Source: Methylorubrum extorquens | GTDB lineage: Bacteria; Pseudomonadota; Alphaproteobacteria; Rhizobiales; Beijerinckiaceae | Reading direction: 5' to 3' | Length of the DNA: 64,000 nt | NCBI RefSeq assembly: GCF_024169925.1 | Contig: NZ_JALJXF010000001.1 | Coordinates: forward strand, 2,982,001 to 3,046,000 | Shown: one piece after another, positions 25,949 to 34,892 of the stretch | Position numbering within the stretch: position 1 is the stretch's first letter | Layout of the letters: each line of letters begins with the position of its first letter | The notes under the pieces: generated by a model | Databases searched by the model: none | Seen by the model: only the letters and a program-made list of their open reading frames with translations | Told to the model about the DNA's origin: nothing | Program-made: the position numbers and the translations under genes

Positions 25949-26896
25949 TTACAGTTCGGCGGCGAAGGCGGCGATCCCGAGGCCGGCACCGAATTCGGTG
26001 CGGGTGGTCTCGCGGCGGGTGCCCTGGCCCTCGACGATGGCGTAGTTCGCGCGGTCGGCGAACAGGGCTTCGAGGATGCCGACATTCATGCGGTGGCCGC
26101 CGCAATAGGAGCGGTAGGCGCCCTGAAGCGGCAGGCCGGCCAGCGCGAGATCGCCGACCGCGTCGAGGAACTTGTGACGGACGAACTCGTCCGAGAAGCG
26201 CAGGCCCTCCGGATTGACGACGGCGGTCTCGCCGACGGCGACCGTGTTGTCGAGGGAGGCGCCGAGCGCGAAGCCCGCCTTCCAGTAGCGCTCCACGTCC
26301 TTCATCATGCCAAAGGTGCGGGCGGGGGCGATCTCGCGGCGGTAGGCGGCCGGGGTCAGGTCCATCGCCTTGCGCGAGCGGCCGATCACCGGGGATTCGA
26401 AGTCGATCTCCACGTCGAGGCGGAAGCCGCGGTCGATCGGGCGGAGTTCGGCGAAGGCGCGGCCGGCCTCGATACGGACGGGCTGAAGCACCTTGAGCCA
26501 GCGGCGCGGTGCGCCGCAGAGGGCAAGGCCGACGCTGTCGATGGCTTGAACGAAGAGGCGGGCGCTGCCGTCGAGGATCGGCATCTCGGGGCCGTCGATC
26601 TCGACCAGAGCGTTGTCGACACCGAGCCCGTAGAGGGCCGACATCAGGTGCTCGATGGTGGCGACAGCGCCGGTCTCGACGTCACCGATGACGGTGCACA
26701 GCTCGGTGGCGGAGACGCAGGCGAAGTGGGCCTTGATGATCCGGTCGTTGCCGGTGGTCGTGCCCGTCCGGAGGAACGCGATACCGTGGTTGGCTTTGGC
26801 AGGGTGGAGCGTGATCTCTGCCGGGTTGCCGGAGTGGACTCCGATTCCGGTCAGGGTCACGGACGTTTTGAGTGTTGTCTGTTGGTTCGTCCGCAT
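25949..26896 (-). CDS. lpxC: UDP-3-O-acyl-N-acetylglucosamine deacetylase
   Basis: A 315-residue zinc deacetylase, the committed step of lipid A synthesis. Zinc ligands are H83 (TIEHLMSAL), H241 and D245 (RHKFLDAVGDL), and the catalytic histidine is H268 (CGGHRMN). MPILDGSARLF and LTGIGVHSG are conserved. Its length fits the family. It lies after ftsZ in the same direction, but a 361-base gap with a terminator suggests its own promoter. Confidence 0.97.
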   Translation of the reverse strand: MRTNQQTTLKTSVTLTGIGVHSGNPAEITLHPAKANHGIAFLRTGTTTGNDRIIKAHFACVSATELCTVIGDVETGAVATIEHLMSALYGLGVDNALVEIDGPEMPILDGSARLFVQAIDSVGLALCGAPRRWLKVLQPVRIEAGRAFAELRPIDRGFRLDVEIDFESPVIGRSRKAMDLTPAAYRREIAPARTFGMMKDVERYWKAGFALGASLDNTVAVGETAVVNPEGLRFSDEFVRHKFLDAVGDLALAGLPLQGAYRSYCGGHRMNVGILEALFADRANYAIVEGQGTRRETTRTEFGAGLGIAAFAAEL

Positions 26897-27257
26897 ACCT
26901 TAGCCCTCGGCCAGGATCCTTCCCGCGCACCCGTTTCGGGGGGCGGTATGAGAAAGTCCGTCCGCTGCTTGAAGCCCCTGCGAGCGCTGGCAGTCGATCG
27001 ACCAGCCGCGCCTTCTGTCGTTCCGGAAGCGTGTATAGCTGTGGCAATCAGGCCGGCCAAATCACGGATTCTTACGATCTGTTACAGCCACGGTTTCGCC
27101 ACGATCTTTGAAAAGCATTTTCTGATCAGTGTCTTAACAAGTAGATAAACCCGGAACCTTGCGGTTCCGGGTCTGTGGCCGAAATACCCCAGTGAGGGTC
27201 GATGGAGGCCGAGTTGCCCCCATCGATCCACAGGCGATCCGTGTTTCAGTTCTCGGT
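26897..27257. other. Intergenic region ftsZ / lpxC
   Basis: These 361 bases lie between two minus-strand genes. They contain the ftsZ terminator (27142-27172). A relatively A/T-rich stretch at about 27060-27150 probably carries the lpxC promoter and leader. No gene is seen. Confidence 0.5.
27142..27172 (-). terminator. Terminator after ftsZ
   Basis: The perfect 10-bp stem ACCCGGAACC/GGTTCCGGGT (27149-27158 and 27163-27172) has loop TTGC. On the minus strand it is followed by TTATCTAC. It lies 86 bases past the ftsZ stop and separates the division genes from lpxC. Confidence 0.7.
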
Positions 27258-29015
27258 TCAGTTCGCTTGGCGGCGAAGGAAGGCCGGGATTTCGAGCTGG
27301 TCGTCTTCCATCATCCGCGGCGGCAGAGCACGGCCCTGCGCGTCCAGATTGCCCTGAGCGGGGCGGTACTGCGGGGCCTGGGGCGCGGGCGCCCGCAGGG
27401 CCGGCTCGACGCGGGGCGCGGCGACCGGAGCCGGCGCGGCGGCGCGGGGCGCAGGGACCGGGGCGGCCTCGGCTTCCTCGCGGCGACCGCCGAAGCCGAC
27501 GGTCGCGAGCCGGCGCAGCAGTGTCATGCGCTTGGAATCCTGGCTCGGCTCCGGCTGGGTCTCCTCGCCGCGGCTCTTGAGGATCTGCGCCTGGGTGTGG
27601 GGCGGCAGGTCCGAGATTTGCGGCATGCGCGGCGGGCGGGCGAGCTGCGGACGCGGCGGCACGTAGGGGCCGTTCGCGGCCTGGGCGGGCTCCGGCGCCT
27701 GGGCGGGGGCAGGCGGCTCGTAGGCCGGGACGGCGGCGCGGGCCGGCGCCTGGGTCAGCACCACATCGTGGTGGTGCATCGCCGGGGCGGGCTCGGCGCG
27801 CATCGGCTCCGGCGCCACCGGCTCCGACAGCATGGGCCGCGGGCCCGCGTTCGGGGCGAGCAGCGGCTCGGGGCCGGGGCGGTACGCCGTCTGATGCGCG
27901 ACCTGCTGCGCCGGCTGGTGCGTCGAGGCCGGGCTCAGCGCGGCGGAAGCGCGGGCGCGGGCCTCGGAGCGCAGACGCTCGGCGACCTCGGCGATGCGCT
28001 GCTCGGTCTGGGCGATCTCCGGGTTGTTCGGGGAATCGGCCGAGATCAGCGCCGGCTCGATGCCGGTGGCCACCACCGACACGCGAATGATGCCGTCGAG
28101 GCTCTCGTCGAAGGTGGCGCCGAGGATGATGTTGGCGTCCGAATCGACCTCCTCGCGGATGCGGGTGGCGGCTTCGTCGAGTTCGTAGAGGGTGAGGTCG
28201 GAGCCGCCGGTGATCGAGATCAGCAGGCCGCGCGCGCCCTTCATCGACACGTCGTCGAGGAGCGGGTTGGCGATCGCGGCTTCCGCCGCGCGGTTGGCGC
28301 GGTTCTCGCCGGAGGCCTCGCCGGTGCCCATCATCGCCTTGCCCATGCCGCGCATGATCGCGCGCACGTCGGCGAAGTCGAGGTTGATCAGGCCTTCCTT
28401 GACCATGAGGTCGGTGATGCAGGCGACACCCGAGTAGAGCACCTGGTCGGCCATCGCGAAGGCGTCGGCGAAGGTGGTCTTCTCGTTGGCGACCCGGAAC
28501 AGGTTCTGGTTCGGGATGACGATCAGGGTATCGACCGCCGCCTGAAGCTCCTGGATGCCGGCCTCGGCCGTGCGCATCCGGCGCATGCCTTCGAACTGGA
28601 ACGGCTTCGTGACGACGCCGACCGTGAGGATGCCCATGTCACGCGCCGCGCGGGCGATGACCGGAGCCGCACCGGTGCCGGTGCCGCCGCCCATGCCGGC
28701 GGTGATGAAGGCCATGTGTGCGCCCGAGAGCTGATCGCGGATCTCGTCGATCACCTCCTCGGCCGCCGCCGAGCCGACTTCCGGGTGCGAGCCGGCGCCG
28801 AGCCCTTGCGTCACGCCGATGCCCATCTGGATCACCCGCTCGGCCTTCGAGGAGGTGAGCGCCTGGGCGTCGGTGTTCGCCACGACGAACTCGCAGCCGA
28901 GCAGCCCCGACTCGATCATGTTGTTGACGGCGTTGCCGCCCGCGCCGCCGACGCCGAACACGGTGATGCGGGGCTTGAGTTCCCGGATGTCCGGAGCCTG
29001 AAGAGAGATGGCCAT
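27258..29015 (-). CDS. ftsZ: Cell division protein FtsZ
   Basis: A 585-residue tubulin-like GTPase that forms the division ring. The tubulin signature GGGTGTG is at residues 109-115, and the core ends near residue 330. About 230 residues of Pro/Ala-rich linker follow, much longer than the E. coli linker (about 50), ending in the conserved peptide [10 protein letters not shown] that binds FtsA and other partners. The long linker is typical of Rhizobiales. It follows ftsA in the same direction with a 206-base gap that may hold its own promoter. Confidence 0.98.
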   Translation of the reverse strand: MAISLQAPDIRELKPRITVFGVGGAGGNAVNNMIESGLLGCEFVVANTDAQALTSSKAERVIQMGIGVTQGLGAGSHPEVGSAAAEEVIDEIRDQLSGAHMAFITAGMGGGTGTGAAPVIARAARDMGILTVGVVTKPFQFEGMRRMRTAEAGIQELQAAVDTLIVIPNQNLFRVANEKTTFADAFAMADQVLYSGVACITDLMVKEGLINLDFADVRAIMRGMGKAMMGTGEASGENRANRAAEAAIANPLLDDVSMKGARGLLISITGGSDLTLYELDEAATRIREEVDSDANIILGATFDESLDGIIRVSVVATGIEPALISADSPNNPEIAQTEQRIAEVAERLRSEARARASAALSPASTHQPAQQVAHQTAYRPGPEPLLAPNAGPRPMLSEPVAPEPMRAEPAPAMHHHDVVLTQAPARAAVPAYEPPAPAQAPEPAQAANGPYVPPRPQLARPPRMPQISDLPPHTQAQILKSRGEETQPEPSQDSKRMTLLRRLATVGFGGRREEAEAAPVPAPRAAAPAPVAAPRVEPALRAPAPQAPQYRPAQGNLDAQGRALPPRMMEDDQLEIPAFLRRQAN

Positions 29016-29221
29016 GTGGTCTTGCCCTTCGTGACTTTTGATTGCCTGAACGACGCCTTGCGACGCCTGCCCTGTCTTGCTTGTCCCGCGCTGGCCTCGC
29101 GGCGGCGCGGGGTCGTTTCTTTCGGAGCCGCTCCCTGCCCCGTCAGGCCGGGGACGTCTCCAAGTCCTTGTCTCGACACGATGTCTTCACGCGAACCGGA
29201 CCGGTTTCGCGCGACATCGCC

Positions 29222-30544
29222 CTAGAAACTCTCCCGGATCCAGCGACCGACCCGCGAGAAGTAGCCGTCCGTTCCCGTGCCGGCGAAGGCGCCCTGCCCC
29301 CGCGGCTCGAAATGCTCCGCATGCGCCACCTGCGGGTAGACCAGCAGGCCGACCGAGGCCGAGAAGGCGGGCCCCTTGGCGGCTTCCGGCAGGCCGCGGA
29401 TGCCGAGCGGGCGCCCGATCCGGACCTGTCCCTGAAGGATGCGGCGGGCCGTCTCCGGCAGGCCGACGAGCTGGCTGGCGCCGCCCGTGAGCACGACCCG
29501 GCGGCCGGCCTGGGCGCCGAATCCCGCGTTGTGCAGGCGGTCGCGCACGAGTTCGAGCACCTCCTCGACCCGCGGCTTGACGATGCGCACGAGCTGCGAG
29601 CGCGGCACGTGGCCGGGCGCCTCGCCCTCGTCCTCGCCGACGCCGTGCACGGCGATCATGTCGCGCTCGTCGGAGGCCGTGGCGATGGCCGAGCCGTAGA
29701 GGGTCTTCAACCGCTCGGCGACGTTGACCCGCGTTGAGAGCCCGCGGGCGATGTCCATGGTGACGTGATGGCCGCCGACCGCGACCGCGTCGCAATGGAC
29801 GAGGTGGCCGCCCATGAAGACGCCGACGCTGGTGGTGCCGCCGCCCATGTCGACCACGGCGCAGCCGAGTTCGGCCTCGTCGTCCACCAGTGCCGAGAGG
29901 CCGGCGGCGTAGGGCGTGGCGATCACCGCATCGACGCCGAGATGGCAGTGCTCGACCGCGAGCATCAGGTTGCGCGCGGCAGCGGCTTCCGCTGTGACGA
30001 CGTGGAGATCGACGCCGAGCGCGTTGCCGATCATGCCGGACGGGTCGATCACCGCGCCCTGCCCGTCCAGCGCGTAGCCGGTCGGCAGGGCGTGCAGCAC
30101 GGCCCGGCCGGGGCTGACGCCGTGGGCGCTGGCGGTCTCCAGAACCCGCTCGACGTCGGAGCCGGTGACGGTGCCGGAGCGGACATTCACCCGCGCCTCG
30201 AAATGCTGCGAGGCGATGCGCCCGCCGGAAATGTTGACGATGACCGACTGGACCTCGGCCTTGGCCATCCGCTCGGCGGCGTGGACCGCCTGACGGATCG
30301 CGCCCTCGGCGGCTTCCAGATCGACGATGGCGCCGCCCTTGAGGCCGAGCGAGCGCTGGTGGCCGATGCCGATGATGCGGGCGAGATGGGTGCGCCCGCG
30401 CAGGGTCGACATCGCCTCGGCCGGCTGCAGCTCGGCGATGAGGCAAACGACCTTGCTGGTGCCGATGTCGAGCACCGACATGGTCGCGCTCCGGCGGGCG
30501 GAGAGCGGTTTCAGGCGCGGCGTGAGGCCGTGATGGGTCTGCAT
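29222..30544 (-). CDS. ftsA: Cell division protein FtsA
   Basis: A 440-residue actin-like protein that tethers FtsZ to the membrane. SVLDIGTSKVVCLI is the first phosphate loop. VVDMGGGTTSVGVF is the second, and VLTGGASQLVGLPE the adenosine region. The C-terminus YFSRVGRWIRESF is the amphipathic membrane-targeting helix. It lies between ftsQ and ftsZ, the standard dcw order. Confidence 0.97.
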   Translation of the reverse strand: MQTHHGLTPRLKPLSARRSATMSVLDIGTSKVVCLIAELQPAEAMSTLRGRTHLARIIGIGHQRSLGLKGGAIVDLEAAEGAIRQAVHAAERMAKAEVQSVIVNISGGRIASQHFEARVNVRSGTVTGSDVERVLETASAHGVSPGRAVLHALPTGYALDGQGAVIDPSGMIGNALGVDLHVVTAEAAAARNLMLAVEHCHLGVDAVIATPYAAGLSALVDDEAELGCAVVDMGGGTTSVGVFMGGHLVHCDAVAVGGHHVTMDIARGLSTRVNVAERLKTLYGSAIATASDERDMIAVHGVGEDEGEAPGHVPRSQLVRIVKPRVEEVLELVRDRLHNAGFGAQAGRRVVLTGGASQLVGLPETARRILQGQVRIGRPLGIRGLPEAAKGPAFSASVGLLVYPQVAHAEHFEPRGQGAFAGTGTDGYFSRVGRWIRESF

Positions 30545-30606
30545 CGGACGCTACTCGGCGGATACGCGACAGGACACGGAGGAGAGTGCGGCGGGGCGGA
30601 ACGCGC

Positions 30607-31545
30607 TCATGTCGCGGTCCCCTTCTTCGGCTTCTTGCGGCTCTCGGCCCGGGCGGCCGCAGCCTCCTCGGTCAGGCGCACCACGACGCGATCGGCCATG
30701 CGCAGGTCCACCGCGATGATGTCCTTCTCCAGAATCCTGCTCTCCCGCTCCAGCCGCACCAGCCGGGCGAGCGCCTCGGCGGGGTCGGCCTCGGGCAGGC
30801 GGATGTCGACGCCGTCGAGCTTGAGCGTCCAGCGCCGGCCGGAGACATAGGTGCCGGCGCGGATGCGCGATCCGAGCGGACCCGCCGCCTCGATCAGCGC
30901 GAGATATTCCTTGAGGCGCTCGTTAGCGCCCGAACCGACCACGAGCGGCAGGTTGACGTAGCGCTCGTCGCGCAGGTCATCGATCACCTTGCCGTCGGCG
31001 GCGATCACCTGGATCTCGCCGTTCTGCTGCCACAGGGCGGCGGGCTCGCGCTCGACCTGATTGATGACGATTTCGTTGGGGTAGAGCTTACGCACGGAGG
31101 CGCTGGCGATCAGCTTCTCGGCGAGCAGGCGTTCGCGCACGCCATCGACGTCGAGGAACGGCACGGAGGAGCGCCAGTCGATGCCGGCGGTGCTCAGTAC
31201 CTCGCGCTCGTACATCCGCGACAGGCCGGTGATGGTCACTCGCTCGACGCCGAATCCGGCGATCCGGGCGAGGATGTCGAGCGGCCGGCCGTTCTCGGCG
31301 ACGAAGCTGTCGTAGCGCCCGCTCATGACGAAGCCGGTCAGCGCCACGGTGCCGGCAAGCCCGGCGACCAGCGCCGTGCCCGCGAGCCGCGGCACGCGTG
31401 CCTCGATCGGCACCGCCGGCCGGAGCCGACGCGCCGACGAGAACCGCCTGAGGATCTTCGGGAGCCTTAAGCCCGCGAGGATCCCGCCGCTGCCGGGGGT
31501 ACCGGCTGCGTTCAGCGGTTGAGAGAAGCGTCCTCCACCATCCAT
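30607..31545 (-). CDS. ftsQ: Cell division protein FtsQ
   Basis: A 312-residue bitopic protein. A cytoplasmic part of about 50 residues is followed by one transmembrane helix (about 54-73, LAGTALVAGLAGTVALTGFV). The POTRA domain starts at about residue 90 (VERVTITGLSRMYEREVLS), then the FtsQ beta domain (LYPNEIVINQVEREPAALWQ, DLRDERYVNLPLVVGSG). It scaffolds the divisome in the periplasm. Its start overlaps the ddl 3' end by 34 bases. The cytoplasmic tail after residue 295 is Lys-rich. Confidence 0.94.
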   Translation of the reverse strand: MDGGGRFSQPLNAAGTPGSGGILAGLRLPKILRRFSSARRLRPAVPIEARVPRLAGTALVAGLAGTVALTGFVMSGRYDSFVAENGRPLDILARIAGFGVERVTITGLSRMYEREVLSTAGIDWRSSVPFLDVDGVRERLLAEKLIASASVRKLYPNEIVINQVEREPAALWQQNGEIQVIAADGKVIDDLRDERYVNLPLVVGSGANERLKEYLALIEAAGPLGSRIRAGTYVSGRRWTLKLDGVDIRLPEADPAEALARLVRLERESRILEKDIIAVDLRMADRVVVRLTEEAAAARAESRKKPKKGTAT

Positions 31546-32435
31546 CGGACGAGTTCACCGAAACTCTGGCCTGCGTGGGCCGCGATCTCCGGCACAAGGC
31601 TCGTCTGGGTCATCCCTGGCTGCGTGTTGACCTCGAGGACGACGAGAGCACCGGTTCCACCCGGTGTGTCGTCGTAACGAAGGTCGGCACGGCTGACGCC
31701 ACGGCATCCCAGTGCTTGATGCGCCGTTAACGCCAACTCTTGGACACGCTGGTAAATATTTAGTTTAAGATCGGCGGGGAGGACGTGGATCGACCCCCCC
31801 CCGGCGTACTTGGCGTCGAAGTCGTACCACTCCCCCGAAACGGGCTTGATCTCGGTGACTCCGAGCGCCCGGTCGCCCAGCACCGCGCAGGTTAGCTCGC
31901 GGCCGGCAACGTAAGTCTCTGCAAGGACTTCCTCGCCGTAGACCCACGCGTCGGAGGCCAGGATCTGGGGCGGGTGCGAGCGCTCCTCGCGCACGATGAT
32001 GACCCCCATGGAGGAGCCCTCGGCGATCGGCTTCACCACATAGGGAGGGGTTAACGGGTGTGACTTCGCCGCATCATGACGGTTAACGACCCGGCCCTCC
32101 GGCACGCTCACGCCGGCCGCTTTCATGACCGTTTTGGCACGCTCCTTGTGCATCGCGAGCGCCGAGGCCAGCACGCCGGAATGGGTGTAGGGGATCTTCA
32201 GGATCTCCAGGAGGCCCTGGATCGTGCCGTCCTCGCCCGCCGGGCCGTGGAGCGCGTTGAGGGCCGCGTCGGGCTTGAGGTCGGTCAGCACCGTGGCGAT
32301 GTCGGGCCCGACATCGACGCGGGTGACGCGATACCCCTCCCCTTCCAGCGCCCCGGCGCAGGCGTTGCCGGAGCGCAGCGAGATCTCTCGCTCGGAGGAC
32401 CAGCCGCCCATCAGGACGGCGACGTGCTTGGACAT
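31512..32435 (-). CDS. ddl: D-alanine--D-alanine ligase
   Basis: A 307-residue ATP-grasp enzyme joining two D-alanines for peptidoglycan precursors. VLMGGWSSEREISL is the DdlB N-terminus and ALHGPAGEDGTIQG the substrate loop. VVKPIAEGSSMGV is the ATP-binding Lys segment, and LEVNTQPGMTQTSLVPE carries the Mg ligands and signature. It overlaps ftsQ by 34 bases downstream and follows the SUKH gene by 62 bases. Confidence 0.97.
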   Translation of the reverse strand: MSKHVAVLMGGWSSEREISLRSGNACAGALEGEGYRVTRVDVGPDIATVLTDLKPDAALNALHGPAGEDGTIQGLLEILKIPYTHSGVLASALAMHKERAKTVMKAAGVSVPEGRVVNRHDAAKSHPLTPPYVVKPIAEGSSMGVIIVREERSHPPQILASDAWVYGEEVLAETYVAGRELTCAVLGDRALGVTEIKPVSGEWYDFDAKYAGGGSIHVLPADLKLNIYQRVQELALTAHQALGCRGVSRADLRYDDTPGGTGALVVLEVNTQPGMTQTSLVPEIAAHAGQSFGELVRWMVEDASLNR

Positions 32436-32497
32436 CGGATACGAGCCTTTCAGGGCTGGTTGGGCGCCATGGGCGCCCGATGGTTTGGGCGAGACAA

Positions 32498-33385
32498 TCA
32501 GGCCTCCTCGCCGAGGAGCCGGCTGCCGCGCATGGCGACGCCGTCCTCGACGGTGATGCCGTGCCGCCGCAGCCCGTCGAAGAAGCGCGCGAAATCGGGG
32601 CGGCGGAAGGTGATGCGGCCGGGTCCATCCGGCGCGATCGCGTCGAACAGCACCACCGACGGTTCAAAGACCGCGTCCGCGTAATCGAGGCAGAGCCAGA
32701 GGTCGGAGCCGTGATTGCTGAGCGCGATCAGGCGATCGATCTCCGGCAGCACGGCGCGCCAGGACTCGTCCTCGCTGCCGAAGTCGATGCCGTCACTGAC
32801 CGCGCCGAGGCTCTCCAGCCGCTCCAGGGCGGCCAGGTCGAAGCCGGGCAGCACCGTCCGCCAGACCTCGTCGGCCTCGCGGACCGCCGCGTCGCCCTCG
32901 AATTCGAGGGGGGCGTCGGGGGTATCCGTAGCGAGGAAGAAGTCCGTCGCCCCGCCGTTCCGCCGCCGGTAGAGCGCCTTGAGCGTCTCGGGTAGCCTCG
33001 TCCCGAGGCGGGCTTCGGCCACGCCGATCGCCGCCTCGGCCCCGGCCGCCCAATCCACGGCCGGCGTATCCGCCTCGAAAAAGGTCGCGACGGTCGGGCC
33101 GTCGGGATCGATGAGGAGGCGCGGCTCCGGCTGCGGGGTGGAATCCCTGAGGCTGACGAAGCGTTCGGTAAGGCGGGTATGCGCGGCCTCGCAGCGAAGC
33201 CGCAGGGCCGCGTAGGTTTCCGGGGCAAGGTGGGCACCGGGTTTCGCGCCGTCCCACTCACGGTTGAGCCGGTCGCGCAGGCGCAGGATGTCGCCGCCTG
33301 TCCGGGCCCGATCGGCCGCGGCGGCGATGTCGTCGACGAGCCTGCCGAGATGCTCGGTCAGGGCCGTGGGGTCGGTCGAAGCCAT
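32498..33385 (-). CDS. SMI1/KNR4 (SUKH-1) domain protein
   Basis: A 295-residue protein. The first 90 residues are helical and charged. From about residue 115 the SUKH-1 pattern appears: AEARLGTRLPETLKALYRRR followed by NGG, then a strand region, then DLWLCLDYADAVFEP and VVLFDAIAPDG. SUKH proteins often act as immunity proteins against polymorphic toxins or as regulatory adaptors. No toxin gene is next to it. It sits inside the dcw cluster between murB and ddl with short gaps, so it is co-transcribed with wall-synthesis genes. Its function there is unknown. Confidence 0.72.
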   Translation of the reverse strand: MASTDPTALTEHLGRLVDDIAAAADRARTGGDILRLRDRLNREWDGAKPGAHLAPETYAALRLRCEAAHTRLTERFVSLRDSTPQPEPRLLIDPDGPTVATFFEADTPAVDWAAGAEAAIGVAEARLGTRLPETLKALYRRRNGGATDFFLATDTPDAPLEFEGDAAVREADEVWRTVLPGFDLAALERLESLGAVSDGIDFGSEDESWRAVLPEIDRLIALSNHGSDLWLCLDYADAVFEPSVVLFDAIAPDGPGRITFRRPDFARFFDGLRRHGITVEDGVAMRGSRLLGEEA

Positions 33386-33422
33386 GGGCGATGCGTCCTC
33401 CGGTCTCGACGCGGGCGATCCG

Positions 33423-34352
33423 TCAGGCGGGTGACGCCTCGACGCCGATCCGCTTGATCTCCCAGTGCAGTTCGAAGCCCGAATGCTCGCGCACCCGGCG
33501 CCGCACTTCCTCGCCGAGCCCCTCGATGTCGGTGGCGGTGGCGCCGCCGCGGTTGATCAGGAAGTTGCAGTGCATCTCCGAGACCTGAGCCCCGCCGCGG
33601 CTCAGCCCGCGGCAGCCGGCGGCGTCGATGAGCTGCCATGCCTTGCCGCCCGCCGGGTTCTTGAAGGTCGAGCCGCCGGTGCGCTCGCGGATCGGCTGGG
33701 CGGCCTCGCGCGCCGCGGTCACCCGCTCCATCTCCGCCTCGATCTCTTCGCGGTTGCCGGGGCGGCCGCGGAAGGTCGCGCCCGTGAAGATCACGTCGTC
33801 GGGCGCCGAGGAATGGCGATAGCGGAACCCCATCTCGGCATGGGTGAAGCGGCGGAGTTCGCCCTTCCGGTCGATGCCGCGGACCTCCACCAGCACGTCG
33901 GTGGTCTCACCGCCATGCGCCCCGGCGTTCATGCGCAGCGCGCCGCCGACGGAGCCGGGGATGCCGCGGAAGAAGGCGAGCCCATCGAGGCTGGCTTCCG
34001 CCGCCGCCTTGGCGAGCCGCATGTCGGGCACGGCGGTGCCGGATCGGATTTTTTCCGCATCGATCTCGACCGAGCCGAAGGCCTTGCCGCCGAGCCGGAT
34101 CGTCACGCCGGGGATGCCGCCGTCGCGCACGATCAGGTTCGAGCCGAGGCCGATCACCGTGACCGGCACCGATGGATCGAGGGCGGCGAGGAACACGGAC
34201 AGGTCCTCCTCGTCGGCCGGGCTGAACAGCACCTGCGCCGGCCCGCCGACGCGGAACCACGTGAGGTCGGCGAGCGACTGGTTTTCGAGGATGCGGCCGC
34301 GGAGGTCGGGCGCTGCGGCGCGAATGTCGTCGATAAGGGAGTGCGCGGTCAT
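33423..34352 (-). CDS. murB: UDP-N-acetylenolpyruvoylglucosamine reductase
   Basis: A 309-residue FAD enzyme producing UDP-MurNAc. [13 protein letters not shown] and [14 protein letters not shown] form the FAD-binding part. [20 protein letters not shown] is the type II signature, [17 protein letters not shown] holds the proton-donor Ser, and [14 protein letters not shown] the C-terminal Glu/His region. It follows the DUF559 gene and a repeat in the same direction. Confidence 0.97.
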   Translation of the reverse strand: MTAHSLIDDIRAAAPDLRGRILENQSLADLTWFRVGGPAQVLFSPADEEDLSVFLAALDPSVPVTVIGLGSNLIVRDGGIPGVTIRLGGKAFGSVEIDAEKIRSGTAVPDMRLAKAAAEASLDGLAFFRGIPGSVGGALRMNAGAHGGETTDVLVEVRGIDRKGELRRFTHAEMGFRYRHSSAPDDVIFTGATFRGRPGNREEIEAEMERVTAAREAAQPIRERTGGSTFKNPAGGKAWQLIDAAGCRGLSRGGAQVSEMHCNFLINRGGATATDIEGLGEEVRRRVREHSGFELHWEIKRIGVEASPA

Positions 34353-34363
34353 ATCCGTTTCCC

Positions 34364-34389
34364 CCCTCTCCCCGCACGCGGGGAGAGGG
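34364..34389. repeat. Palindrome CCCTCTCCCCGC/GCGGGGAGAGGG
   Basis: A perfect 12-bp inverted repeat with two central bases, 12 bases before the murB start. A second copy with one arm changed lies at 34525-34550 inside the DUF559 gene. Between them are partial inverted matches (GCCGAGGGTGAGGGGG and CCCCCTCACCATCGC), so 34360-34550 looks like one composite dispersed element. Confidence 0.75.
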
Positions 34390-34445
34390 CTTTGCCGACC
34401 TCGTCGTCGCCGAAGCGAGGCGGCAGCCGAGGGTGAGGGGGCGGA

Positions 34446-34889
34446 TCAGGAGGCAGCTCCGCTTGAGAAGCCCCCCTCACCATCGCCCTGCGGGCTCGTC
34501 GCGCCGACGACGAGGTCGTCGCGACCCTCTCCCCGCGTGCGGGGAGATGGGGGAAGTGCGGCGAGGATCGTGTCGAGCACACCAAGGGTATTGGTCATGA
34601 CCTCGGCATTCCAGAAGCGCAAGACGCGGTAGCCACGCGCGACCAGCCACGCATCCCGCTCGGCGTCATAGGCGCAGTCCGCGTGCTGGCTGCCGTTCAA
34701 CTCGACGATCAGCCTCGCCTCACGGCAGCAGAAATCCGCCACATAACGGCCGATGCTCTCTTGCCGGACGGACTTGAACCCGGCGAGACGACGGTCGCGG
34801 AGACGAAGCCAGAGACGGCGCTCGGCCTCGGTCTGGTCATGCCGAAGCCGTTTGCGAAACTGCCTCCGCTCGTCGTCCGCGGAGCGCAC
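34446..34889 (-). CDS. DUF559 (Vsr-like endonuclease fold) protein with repeat-encoded tail
   Basis: A 147-residue protein. Residues 1-110 are a DUF559 domain: LRHDQTEAERRLWLRLR, RRLAGFKSVRQESIGRY, VADFCCREARLIVELNGSQH and RVLRFWNAEV, the PD-(D/E)xK-like core related to Vsr. From about residue 112 the tail ([12 protein letters not shown] onward) is encoded by the palindromic repeat, so the ancestral stop has been lost or overwritten. It starts 4 bases after the murC stop and precedes murB, all in one direction. Nuclease activity is not established for the family. Confidence 0.82.
   Translation of the reverse strand: MRSADDERRQFRKRLRHDQTEAERRLWLRLRDRRLAGFKSVRQESIGRYVADFCCREARLIVELNGSQHADCAYDAERDAWLVARGYRVLRFWNAEVMTNTLGVLDTILAALPPSPRTRGEGRDDLVVGATSPQGDGEGGFSSGAAS
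34525..34550. repeat. Second copy of the CCCTCTCCCCGC palindrome, inside the DUF559 gene
   Basis: CCCTCTCCCCGC, GT, then GCGGGGAGATGG; one arm carries a T change relative to the copy at 34364-34389. It encodes residues of the DUF559 C-terminal tail. Confidence 0.7.
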
Positions 34890-34892
34890 ATC

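Noticed and set aside
31512..31545. Possible frameshift between ddl and ftsQ
   Set aside because: Both proteins have complete, normal ends. The 34-base overlap is a normal coupled arrangement.
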